Part shown: in pieces, positions 30,066 to 41,760 of the stretch
How positions within the stretch are numbered: the first letter of the stretch is position 1
Layout of the letters: every line of letters starts with the position of its first letter
Assembly (NCBI GenBank): GCA_947650285.1
Contig: CANTFL010001485.1
Span: 105,092 to 169,091 of the forward strand
Reading direction: 5' to 3'
DNA: 64,000 nucleotides
Source of the DNA: Hyaloperonospora brassicae
Lineage: Eukaryota; Oomycota; Peronosporomycetes; Peronosporales; Peronosporaceae
Notes under the pieces: generated by a model
Told to the model about the DNA's origin: nothing
Database searches by the model: none
Seen by the model: the letters and a program-made list of their open reading frames with translations, nothing else
Program-made: the position numbers and the translations under genes

Positions 30066-32040
30066 TCAGGCTGCTGCTCGCCGCTTTGCCTTGTTCAGCA
30101 TCATATCTGCATTTCCACTGCCTGCCCCTTTGTCGCGACAACCAAATCTGGCACGGCGCTTCCCTTTTCCGCCCGACTTGTTGCCGCCTCGAACACTGCA
30201 TCCAGACGTAGCAGGGTCACTTGTCGAATCGGCATCTTTCGTTCGTTCGAGCTGGTCGTCTTCAACATAGCCGGACGAGGTGCACACAACACTGTTGCTT
30301 TCTCGTGATGGCACGGTATGTCGCTGTGATTTTGTCCGGGGGTACAGCGGTCCTTCAGGGGCCGAGCAACTCGCCAAGAGCTCGTCCGAGTTCATCCAAC
30401 ACACAAAAGGTTCAGCTATCTTGTTCGGATCCATGCCACCAATGAGCGGACGTAGCTTCAGGCATTCCGAGCACTGCACGAACTTACGTTCGCCGTCGTC
30501 TTCGTGTGGGTGGGTATACTTGTAGAGTTGTGTCGATTGGTCTAATCGCTTACAGCGTTGCACGAAGTCCTGAGCAAACTTGCGCTGACGGTATTCTGCC
30601 AGATCCGTTTGCTTCAGATGCACCACAAGCTTCTCTTCCCGTGCCGAGCATTTCTTGATGCAGCAATACCATTGTCAGATTTCGTCGCAGCATACGGTCG
30701 TCACACTAAACACATAACGTACATTGTGATGCTTGTCCCAGCGGTTCATTTTGCAGTACCAAACCGCTGGCAGCTCCGACACGTTCACTTGATCTGCACG
30801 CACATCAATGTGATACTGTTAGTCACCCCATCCGTTCTACATACCCATGACTGTATCGTACTCGGAAGTCGGCGCCACTTTTGGCACTTGTCGCACTGCA
30901 CCCAGTCGTCTTGCTTCGACATCATCGGATTCAGCCTGATCTCGTCATCGCTGTCTTCTGCTACTGCTTGTTTTAGTTTCTGCAGCACTGATCTGTGCGT
31001 CTTTACGAGAAGCTCAGGAGACGACGGCATCGTTGTCTCGGAGTCACTATCGAATATGCGCGTCGAACTACCAGTGTCTGCTTTCATCTGCGCCATCTCA
31101 TCCACGGCAATTGATGCCGTTGCTAGCGACAGGTCGCGGCTCTTTTGCATGCCGATACACTCCTCAGTCTCTGTCTCTGCTGCATATTCCTTCGCACTAT
31201 CCTCCTCCGGAACAATGTGCACCTCGATTCCGTAGTAATCCGTTATACCTTCGTGGTCATCGACAGGTGGTGGGCTTGGCCACAGCGAAGACACGTACTG
31301 CACACGCTCATCGAGTGTCATGCCACCTGGTTTGTCACCTGTCAACGAGACAAAATCCTCGTCTCCCACCTCCACTGGCTCGTACTTTGGAACTGGCGGC
31401 TGCAACGTATGTACAGGCGCAGAACGTTTGGTACTTACCCGTTCGGCATTACCAGCAGTGGCGTCTAAAACCTTTCGGTGTTCGGCCGAGCGGGCACTCT
31501 GGCCAATGAGAGCATCAAACATGGCAGCTTCTCGATCGTCGTCTTGCACCAACGCGTTGTACTCTTGCAGCAATTTCCTCTTGAGTCGGAGGAGCTCCAA
31601 GCTGCGACTTGGATTGCTAAAGCCGCCATTGTGACGTGGCAGACGCTCGGGAAGGATCGTTGTCGTCACAGTGCCGCCGGGAGACGTCACGATCTTCTCT
31701 TCGGCCGGCAGCGTGGCTCGATACGAGATCTGGCAGCGGGGGTAGAAGCGAATCAGGCGGCGCATCTTGTTCTTCTTGGGCTTCATAATGGTAAAGTCTT
31801 TGACTTCGATCTCGCGGGGCTCTTCCGGGCGCAGGAGGTACACGTCCACGATTTCGGTCTGGATGGGGACTGGAGGCTCGACGGTTTCTGGGCACAAAAG
31901 ACGGTCGTGTCCGTCGTCGCAGTACAGACAGTAGTCAGGAGACTACACAGCGTTTGTCAACACAGCTACAGACAGGAGAGCGTACCGTCATCGTAGCCGT
32001 AGTCGTCGTCCACGGCGTTCAGCGCCGCGCGCAGGTCCAT
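30066..32040 (-). CDS. Nuclear protein with two tandem CW-type zinc fingers
   Basis: Four exons, 32040-31986, 31887-30862, 30793-30723 and 30653-30066, give 579 residues; introns of 98, 68 and 69 bp have consistent phases. The first CW domain (about 335-392) is split across exons 2-4: DDWVQCDKCQKWRRLP, ELPAVWYCKMNRWDKHHN, then KCSAREE. It has all four zinc cysteines and both defining tryptophans. The second (about 442-490) reads RKFVQCSECLKLRPLIGG, then PFVCWMN and a final Cys in LASCSAPE; its first tryptophan is Phe, so methyl-lysine binding there may be weak or lost. CW domains read histone H3 lysine-4 methylation. The C-terminus is very basic (KSGGKGKRRARF) and fits a nuclear localisation signal. 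The exon 1-2 junction is the least certain. Confidence 0.85.
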
Positions 32041-32479
32041 CGCAGCGCTCGATGGTCGAGTGGGTAAATATAATGTGTGCCCTCGTCATTCTCGATTTGC
32101 GATGCGGTTTTTAGGTTACATATTGTGTTTGTTGTGGGGTCTAAATTTGTGCCTAGCGGAGAAGATGGTATTCGCATGATTTGTTGTAAAAGACAGGAAG
32201 GGGCCAAAAAGAAACGTTTTACGAACCTGTGAAGGGCGATATTTGATCCTATGATATCGCAAGAGCAATAAGGAGTTTTACTTACTTTTCGATACGTACT
32301 TAACACGGACTGGCATACCGATAGATACAAGGACTTGTCGAGGGTAGTGAGGAGAGCAGACGTGTCGCGGATATCTCAATCCCTGTTGCTGTTTTGAACT
32401 CAATATGGAAGAGGAGCTTCATGATCGTCTATTTTCATGTTAACAATAACAAGATGTCTGAAAGATCATGAGCCATGAC
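32041..32479. other. Boundary between the gene-dense and repeat-rich compartments
   Basis: No gene seen. Base composition falls from GC-rich to AT-rich within a few hundred bases of the CW gene start. Confidence 0.4.
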
Positions 32480-34300
32480 AGAAGCACCGGTGAAGGTGAC
32501 TCTTCGTGGCGAAAGGCGAATGCGGTCGAGGGCCGGGTAGGCTAATGATGAAGAAACTCAATACAAGCGTGTAAACGCGCCCCGTCGACCGCGGTTCTCG
32601 CTGACCTGTGTTCTCGTAATGCGATCACCCGCAGCTGCCGCACTCCTGAGTCCCGAAATGTCAACGCGCTCCGCAATGGAGTAGCCAACTCGTTGAGGAA
32701 CACCGCTGCATCGCGCTTTGTCCAGGTATGTACTTGGCAAGTAGAACATAAGATGAACCAGCTGCGCCATAAATTACTATCAGCCTATGCATACGCTGAC
32801 GGAGCAGTAATGACACCGGTGGTTCTTGACGAGCAGCGCAATGCCGAAAGTGATTCGGCAGCCCGAATCGCCCCATCCCTCCCCGGTCTAGTGGTTCATT
32901 AGCTGCTGCCAACCAGCTTGCGCAGTCGGGCAGTCCCAGAAAATGCGGGCCACCGTCTCTTTCAAACCCTTGCACCGCTCAAGTTTTCTGCAGCGGTCAT
33001 TTGCTAGTCGTCCAGCACAATAAAGATTCAGTTGGTTGATCCCGACTCGATAACAGGTCCAATACTAATGCTTAGCGAGGCTATTCGCGTGTTTCCAGAG
33101 CTGAGATGCCCGTTGGTGCTCAGCCGCTGCAAGCCACGCATCCGATCGCGGATTTCCTTCAAAGCAGATGAGCCACGTGTAACGGGGCACCGACATCTAC
33201 GTACTGGCCAACCAGTACGGAGTTTACTATCACTGACTGTAGTGATAGTCAGTGCCCAGCTAGGTGTAGAACTACACAGAGGAAGGTAGAACGACTAAGG
33301 TGAAAGACTCTAGTCGTAGGAAAAGTAAAACTGTTAATAATATAATTACGTCCTATAACTCTTGTATCTCTGTTTGTCCTGACTTAATCATACTAATATA
33401 ACTAAATGTATGGTGACGTCTACTCACCACCCATTGCGCGCGTCTAGCAGCGATTGGTGGATTGATATCATCACGATATCAACCAATGAGTAGACCCTTC
33501 GGTCATCTTTAACAATATCATCATGCTCTGTGACATTGTTGAAAGAGTATTCATCGCAAAATTCTTTATTGCCAATTTAGCCTTAGTGACAATATCATGT
33601 AACGGGCTACCCCGTTACACCACGTATGGAGGGACGGACTAAGTTGCCGTTTATGATACTGAAATGCCTGCCGAATAAGAGCTTTCCAAACCCGACCATT
33701 GTCCACGGTCTTCGGCACACTCCATGAGATCCAATGGAGATCCGGATGTGCGAGAAAAATTAGGCGGCGTGAGATGCGTTGCCGCCAGAAAGCCGTCTCT
33801 TGCGTGAAAGAAGACCGAAAATCCGGAACACCGTCCCGGAAAAATCAATGCAGGCCGCCATCACCGAGATGCAGCTGGCGTGAAGGGGACTGTCTGGTGT
33901 ACGGTGTCGTGTCTTGCACCAACCAATAAGTTGTCTTGTGACCGTACCCACCGGGAAGCTCGAAGGGGTGGCGTAGGATGCCGTAACTTCAATGACGGCG
34001 CTTGCAGTGTGGAAGCTACCTAGATGCTTGGAGAAGAAAGCAATATGGTAGTTGCCCAACACCGCAGCTTTGGGTGCAGGTGTCGAGGGACCTCGCCGCT
34101 AAACAGGGGCACAGTAGATATAAATTGCCGAGGTCGAGTGCGGTAGATACCAAATCTGCGCAGCGGACAGGGCGAAATGCGGGATAACTTGGAGACCGTG
34201 AGAGGCTGAACAGAACCATCGAGAATCCACAGGCTGTCATGCCAATGGGAGCGGTCCCAGAAAGACCGGAGATATCGATGTTTCGGGTCCTGGGCAGCTA
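32480..34300 (-). mobile_element. Degenerate LINE-type (non-LTR) retroelement fragment
   Basis: On the minus strand, broken frames between about 32,990 and 32,560 read ETVARIFWDCPTAQAGWQQL with a nearby ERCKGLKE. This is the Cys/His-rich 3' region downstream of reverse transcriptase in many LINE-like elements of oomycetes. Further broken minus-strand pieces right of the nested LTR (33,620-33,850) read DLHWISWSVPKTVDNGRVW and KALIRQAFQYHKRQ, plausibly from the same element. Many stops and frameshifts show it is dead. A solo LTR (33,178-33,619) interrupts it. The outer limits are approximate and the sequence beyond 33.9 kb is only tentatively included. Confidence 0.55.
33178..33619 (-). mobile_element. 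Solo LTR of a Gypsy-like element (LTR A), with target duplication
   Basis: A 442-bp unit starting TGTAACGGGGC and ending CCCGTTACA, flanked on both sides by CCACG (33,173-33,177 and 33,620-33,624), a perfect 5-bp target-site duplication. No internal region is present. It closely matches the LTR at 62,249-62,689 in the same orientation, and the reverse complement of the LTR at 41,369-41,760. Minus orientation is assigned by comparison with the 5' LTR of the plus-strand Gypsy element at 46,866. Confidence 0.88.
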
Positions 34301-37300
34301 ATGCCGCCGGAGTTTCAAGCTCAATCAGGTAAGTCGTCTACTTTTTGACTCGTCTCTATCAAAAGCAGCAGGGATGTATCATGCGTAGCTTATATGTGTC
34401 TCGCCTGTTGATACATTGCTCTTCTGAGAAGCTTCTTCAACGCGTCTTCCAAATAAGCACGTTCAACTTATCGACATCGAGTTGTAAATTTATAAATCAT
34501 GAGTAGCGGATTCGATCGACTGTACACCGCAGTTGCAAGGAAGGTGCCACGGGAGGAGAGCGGGGTTTGCGGGCCCACTGCATGCACCAAAAGCCAATAC
34601 AAAGAAAGCGAGGTGTAAGAAGCCGATAAAATGAACACAATGCGCAAGAATCACGACAACATCACTTTCGTATAACTTCCGGTGCCCGCACCTGCTGTCA
34701 AAAGCGATCTTCATCTAGACAAAGTTCAAGTAAGCGAACATAGCTCTCACTGAAGCAATCATTACGATCTTTAACACAATAGAAAGATCAAACGCTCGCT
34801 GGTCAATACGGTTATTGAATTGAAGTAAGCCTGCTACATGGCTTAAGCAACAACTCATAATAAAATATATCATCGAATAGAATTCATTTATATGTTTTGC
34901 GAGATACTGTTAGAAAACTTTCGATAGAAGGACACATGTCGGTAGCACTTATTCATACGCTTCACCTTCGCTAATATGGATTACGATATCTGTAAACAAT
35001 GCCACGAAGTAGTGACAAATACACACAACGAGAAATGAGCAGTTATCAGCTTACAATATTTATGTTGGATGTGACGATAATAAATAAACAATCGAAACAC
35101 AAGTCCTGTAATAGATTCTACTAGAAGGCTTCAAACATACATATTGCATTCATTGTTCTTACATATACTTTACCTTTACCTTATATATTTCTCGCCCAGT
35201 AAACGACAGTGTATAGTCATTTTGAGGCGCCTGTCTATATTATTCTCATGGTAAACTACTCGCACAATCATTAAAGTAATTCAACTGACACCTATTTGGA
35301 ACTTCATGTAACGTACACTACAAACTATCGTTGGCTTTGTTACAAAATATACATTAGTGGGCAAGGTTTGACTTAATTTAAAACATCAAACATAATCCCG
35401 TTTCAAGCTAGATCACTTCGTCTCACGATAACCAGAAAACATGCAATTCTGTATAAATCTGAGCCTCAATTGCTTCGACAGAGTCGTGAGATTAACACGG
35501 CTTACTATAAAGTAGATTGCTAGATATGAGTAGTGGAAAAAGTTAGGCAGATCTATAAAGGCCACACACAGGACGATTTTATCATCGGTAATTGGTCAAC
35601 ATCATTTTTGCTAGGTACGATCGATTATCAGCAGCTAAAAATTGATATTTCAAGACTAGAATAATGCGTGACACGTTGTAGAACTGGGTATAATATAGGC
35701 AAATCGACCCAATAACATTTCGATTGTATAAGCAACGGTTTTTCCTAAGTTCGTGCCATTCAAACTTATATGGACTCAGCCACAAGTCACAGGAATACCT
35801 GATACCAGGACCGAAGAAGTATGCCATTGAGAAATGACTGGCGCCTCGCAACCAAGTAGAGGAGATTACAAACTTCATAACGATCGTTTAGCAGAGTTTT
35901 GTTAAAGGGATAAAATCTTTCAGAATCTCTAAGCTTTTGCGTGCGTAGTTCCACACGAGTATTGCGGATAGTGCGCGCATTCGACATCTTTTTGACAGCT
36001 ACAACATCGATCGAAGAGCCATTGACGAGAAGGAACGATAATACATAGTATGTTAGTGTATTCCAATTTTTTGAACGATCTCTAGATAAATGCTATAATA
36101 TGCTAATGCGCGATGTGAATGTTGGAAATATAGCAGCTAGAGCTCGCGTTGATGTGACCAACAACAATCTGATCATTCACCAAGCATTTGGTTATACCTC
36201 AACAACTGTTCACATTTGTGCAGCGCATCAATTTATACTAGTGCGACGTTTCACATCGAACTACATCGATATGTGTTTGTCCATAGGTGTGTGTTTAATT
36301 ATAACGAGACCGGATGGGTGTTCCGGACTACTAATTTATACAATCAATATCCGGTAGGTTCTTACAGCAATGTTTTAGCACATATTGTAAGCCAATCTCA
36401 ATGAGTGTATATTAGAATCTAGCGACATAACCTTCTTAGGTGCATATTAGGCAAGAACGGCGTACGACCTGATTCAAAACGATCATGACAATATATGTAT
36501 AATCTGTGGTATCTATATTGTCAAAGGATAGAAAGTATCTTGTGCAAGCATCGACATTGCACAAGCTCCTGCTTAATCACTACAACAAGATTATTCTTAC
36601 TTTTCTTCATCATTCAACTAATTAAGGGGTATTACACTGCTAATTGCGATACATTTGTGGATTTAACATGCATATATTTGTAGAATAGTCCGTGTGTTTA
36701 TTTGATGAGAAGCATGGATCATTTGGGATCGTCCATAGACGCAAGCAAATTTGCAATAACATTTACGATGCGCGTAAGGTCTGCGCAGACAAGTCGTCAG
36801 ATATCATTTTCGTCACCTAGAGACGTCTGAGAGCTACTAATAAGTAGTTGGATCACACATTTACGCGTATGCGTTAAAGTCGACGTCGAAGAGAAGGACA
36901 ACGATGTAAATCATACCAGCATCGATAATTATAAGTTTTGTATACGAATAAATATTTAGTTACGATGCAAAAGCTATTAGCATAGTATAAGGTCTATATA
37001 CCAACGAATAATATAGGATGTCCTGAACAAGACACTCAATTCCTGTATTGCAGTCGCAGCGTGCTACAGCCAAAGCATTGGGTCACTTATAAAAATAATT
37101 GGCTCGACAAAGAGCACCATTAGTACGGTTGATATTTCTATAACGGTGAAATGGCTGAAATAGATTTCCACAAAAGTCAAAGGAAAAACTTACAATATGT
37201 ATTGTAGGTGACATCGCCTTGGTAATAAAGATAAATACCAAGACAAAAAGTGCATATCTGGCTAGTTGCAAGCTTTTTGTCCAGATATAATGTCCCTAAG

Positions 37301-40300
37301 AACTATGACATACCTTTCAATATGCACAATGGAATTGCCTTTTATGGATGCGGACGCGTTCTGATTTATATATAGAGATTCATGTATTCACCTGTATATT
37401 TGATACAAGGCTTTTCAACGGGATATTTGATTCTAATAGAACATAGACCATTAAGGGATCCTAATGAACTCGAACTGAGATTCGGTCTCCATTTAAGCCT
37501 TTAATACGTATTCTGAAGCCTGGCATGCCCAATCTAACCTTGATTATTATTATCATGATGCTTGTCCTCTAAATGACACTAGTAATACCGTACCACCCTA
37601 ATCGGTATCTGATATTTCTACGGACTTTCTCAATATTCAACTACATATATATACTGGAATCCAAATCCGATAAACAGAAAATCTTTGTGCGTCATTTAAA
37701 GCCTTCAAGTCAAAGGTACAATCTATAAGACCTGCATCATGTCCGTCAAACTCCGTGATACAAATACTCCTTCATCATAAGCATAATTTAATCGCTTTAC
37801 AAGGCGGATTGCACCTACTTGTACAGCGCGTGCTAAAACGCATAATATAAAGAAAGGTTAAATAAAGACATGTCTTCCGGTGACTCAGCTATTAATATTT
37901 TGTATTGACTCTTTCAAATATTGTATTTCTGATGATGGACCTTGGATCGTCATTCGATCGATAAAATCCACTGAAAATATAGCACACACCTCAGAAAGTA
38001 AAAAACACGCGATCTTGATAGCATTGCGAGTTTACTAGCTCATTATTTTCTCGATTGATAATGGCAAAGTGTTATTGTTAGTCATCAGAAAGATGTTACG
38101 TAGTATGGCGCTCAAGTGTAGCGGAACATTTCTGTCCGGGTATGTAAATAATTGCGGAGAAGAGCAGATAAATAATGGTGGAATGTTTGGATCGTGCGAG
38201 CCGCATTGAGTTCAAAACCAAGTTGATTGGTAGAGAGCACTCGAAGATGGGCCCGTTGGCACGAGTGATGGGATCAACACAGACTGAGTGAAGGAAAACG
38301 ATTGTTAAAGTTATGTGGATTGTTCTACCTGAAGGGAAAGAAGGGGTATAATTCACAGATCGACGATTCGCCGATCACGATCCGCGATCAAGGACTCGGA
38401 TCAAAAAGCTACAAGGACAGGCTTACTTGGAAGGTGTACAACATCTATATTACGTAATCGATAACGAACAATGGATGATGGGGTAATATGGAAGCATGCT
38501 GGAGGATTGGATCATCAAGATAATCAAGCATGCGAGGTCTCATAAGTGAAGGCGATACGACGGTGGATGCCCGATCAGAGAATCGAAAGATTGATCACGA
38601 TCCAACCTGGGTGTGTAATGCCTGATTGTGTGGACATACAATTGATTTGAGTCACATAATTGGTGTGGATGACATATCGCGATCCACTACCCCGCGATCC
38701 ACTACACCGTGATCCACTACGGAGTGTATGCTGTGGACCACATGATGCAAGAGGTGAATGACATAGACAGGCGATACTCAACAGAGATCTAGAGAACAGA
38801 AAGGCATAGTCATAGATTTAAAATTTAGTTGGTTGACGTTCAAATGAATTGAATATGCAACGAAAGACACGCGTCGACTTCTCCCGGGCAGGAACTTTGG
38901 CCTACCGTCGAACAGAGAGTGACCCACGTCTTTACAAACTTTGCCTTTGGATTGTGTGGCCAGGCGGACCGTCAATTCTCACCCCTTGCAGACTGCGATC
39001 GTACACAGTGAACCCTGCGGTTCAGATTCAAGATCGCGAGACGGCTCAAGTGGTCAAAAGGCTCGCGCATTAAGTATCACCCTTGGCAAAGGCAAATCTG
39101 GGAGAGCGCCCAAAAGTATTTGCGATCGAGTGAAGAATTTTCACTCAATTCGCCTTTAAGTTTTACCGGGTGAAGCACTTACATCCGATCAACCCCCATC
39201 CTTAAAACGGTCAAGTTCAGCCTCAGCTCAAGTCCACTAAGAAGAGCGCAACCCGCCCCACCGACGGGTACACAAGGTGAGCAAGAAGACACAGAGCACG
39301 GAATCGGAGTACCCCCTCCGTGAGTCGGTCGTTAGAGCGCTAGTGGAGAGTTGGGATCGTCTCGGGAAACGAGCGGTCACCACTCCACCACATATGAGCT
39401 GATATAAAAGTCATCGCGACGCTTCTTTACAATATTTTTCGAAGGCCATCTCAATCTTACAGAAGAATGATTAATCATTTTGCGAGACAGCTCCTAATTA
39501 TCCATTTTAAAAAATCAATCGAGAGATAGCAATTACCTATATCTAATGCTGAAGAATCGGATTCGCGTCACTTCAAAATTTCTACATAAACAATATTCCA
39601 CGCCAAATTTCTCGATGTCAAGCGCTCTACTTTCTCTCTTGTAGTGAAAGAGTTTCTTATTGAATATGTCCTATATATCGAATAATTATATTATCGCTGC
39701 TTGAATTACAAGTCCCTCTCAGGCTTTACGGGGCAACAGAGGCTTAGACTGCAAATTTCATTACATATTTACTTTGATGTAAGTGTTGAAAAGTGCTCTT
39801 GCATATTAGCACACTATAAGCGGAAAAGGTAGCGTGATCTATGTATAAAGTGCGTCGTAAAGGAAGGATATAGCTTGTAATACGTAGTCGGTTCAATAAT
39901 ATTTTTTTATTCTACACAAGATCTGTGATGATGACACCATGCATTAAAGCACATTGCTTCCCGCTCATTGCGCGAGTTTAGTATTATTGAGTGATGAAGA
40001 GGCCGATTTGATGGTTCGTATCATTCAATAAGTAGTGTGTTACCAAATGCGCAGAATATCACCCGCAAAACCAATTGTCTGCGACACATATCGTCCATAC
40101 AGCTCACTTAACGAATTCACATATGTAAGTCGGAAGAAATTTCCACATTTTTTGGTGGATGCCAGCAGCTTAAGTGTGGGCACGCGCACTAGTAAGTTCT
40201 ACCCATTACAAGTGCTATCCATCACCCTCGTCTTGATAAGACAAAGGCGATCGAACGACTATCCAAATGACAGCATTTATCAAAAGATATTCAAACTGCT

Positions 40301-41212
40301 ATGTGTATAAGCATCTAGTCAAAGTAAGGTGCGAGTATTTTAGCTCTCGCCTTTACGTCCATGGCGATGTAAGCAAATACATCTTCCATATGATTGTAAT
40401 GGCGTTCGAGTTGAGCTAAATGCACTACCTGAACCTTATTAACGAATTCGGAGTAATGATACTTGAAACCGCGTATTGTAAGATGTAGGTGATTTACGTC
40501 GGGTCATTTATTGAACGGAAAGTTTGCCCGCAAACACGCAGACCACGTAATTATTTCTACCGCGTCTTGCGTGTTTCAGCGATCAGACCTTAGTGGCGCT
40601 CAATTGTTTGGACCAGCCTTTATTGGACATTGCATCCTTGGCCATCCTGTTGAGCCCTGTTCTTAGTTCATCTGCACCCAGATGTATAGTCGCCAAGTCT
40701 GACCCGTTCGGTCCAGCTTTACATCTTACGCCTCCAAAGAATATTATCATATGGGAGATGGGGCATTGAGGTGGGTGCGACCCAAGTGGCTTGATATGTA
40801 CCGCAAAACCTTTTAGATGAAGCTTGGTGTAGTGCCTGTAAAAAATGAGCAGATGGTTGGTAAATAAAGTGCTCTCTGAGTGTTGTCGACCTTCCAGTGA
40901 TCGTATCGCTAGGTGCTATTTATTCGATAAGTAAGGAGGGGTAACATTCTGCGCCATTTCCTTCTTTTGACGATATTGTATGGATTACCCTCAGCCTCCA
41001 GTGTTTCAGTGTAAGTTATACCCCGACCTATCGATGTTTGTGTGAGAAGAAATAGTGCAATGAAGACTATGCATCATCACTCATGCTTCCAGCACTTTGA
41101 AAGTTGTTGGTATCCAAAAAGTACAATCATGTATTAAGTATATGTCTTTTCATTAAAATTCTCCAAGTGAAAGCGCTAATCCGATGTCATCCGACTTCCA
41201 TTACGCCGCCCT
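34301..41212. other. AT-rich gene-free region
   Basis: About 6.9 kb without a credible gene: open frames are short, overlap on both strands, and the DNA is AT-rich. Near 38,670-38,725 there are three tandem GATCCACTAC-type units. A locally GC-richer island at about 38,840-39,420 (with SmaI-like CCCGGG and GTGAGTCGGTCGTTAGAGCG) may be an old mobile-element fragment, but I cannot assign it. Confidence 0.5.
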
Positions 41213-41368
41213 TGTAACGGGGCACACCCTTGTGTCAGATCAACACAAGGTAGCGTGCGCCCAACGTCACGTACACGTGACGTGAGGAAGTGCGACCAAG
41301 ACAAAACAGCTCGGGTCATGTTACCCTGGCTTTAAAAGTGTCGTGGTGTTGTGAAAAGGTTCATTCGT
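41213..41368. mobile_element. LTR fragment of the TGTAACGGGG family
   Basis: It starts TGTAACGGGGCACACC and contains a CTTGTGT..ACACAAG hairpin like the one near the end of LTR C (about 47,271-47,294). It runs up to the target duplication of LTR B, so it appears to be an older, partial LTR. Confidence 0.5.
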
Positions 41369-41760
41369 TGTAACGGGGCAGCCCGTTACATGGAATTGTC
41401 ATTTGAGAGATAATGACAATAAAGAATATTATGTTGAATATTCTTTTAACAACATCACCAATAGTGGTGATATTGATGGGTCGACCAAAGAGTCTGTTCA
41501 TTGGTTGATATCTTGACGATATCAACCCACCAATCGCCGCAAGACGCGCGCAATGAGTGGTGACGAGACGTCACCATACACTCAGTTATATCAACATAAT
41601 TCAGTCAGGTTATACAGAGAGACAGTAGTTAAAAGACTTAATTATATTAATACAACAGTTCTGCTTTTTCCTTATCTACGCTTCCTCGTTTGCCTCGTGT
41701 ACGTCTATCGGGGCACCGATACCCTTGCGTTAAGTGCACGCAAGGGTGTGCCCCGTTACA
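41369..41760 (+). mobile_element. Solo LTR (LTR B), with target duplication
   Basis: A 392-bp unit from TGTAACGGGGCAGCCC to GTGCCCCGTTACA, flanked by a perfect 5-bp duplication TTCGT (41,364-41,368 and 41,761-41,765). Its orientation matches the 5' LTR of the Gypsy element at 46,866. It is strongly similar to the truncated LTR at 63,709-64,000. No internal domain is attached. Confidence 0.88.

Noticed and set aside
30558..31996. Plus-strand frames under the CW-domain gene, some with hydrophobic stretches
   Set aside because: Antisense of a gene whose exons join to two recognisable CW domains.
33178..33619. Repeated hairpins considered as a CRISPR-like array
   Set aside because: The palindromes are different from one another, lie inside an LTR with target duplications, and there are no regular spacers.
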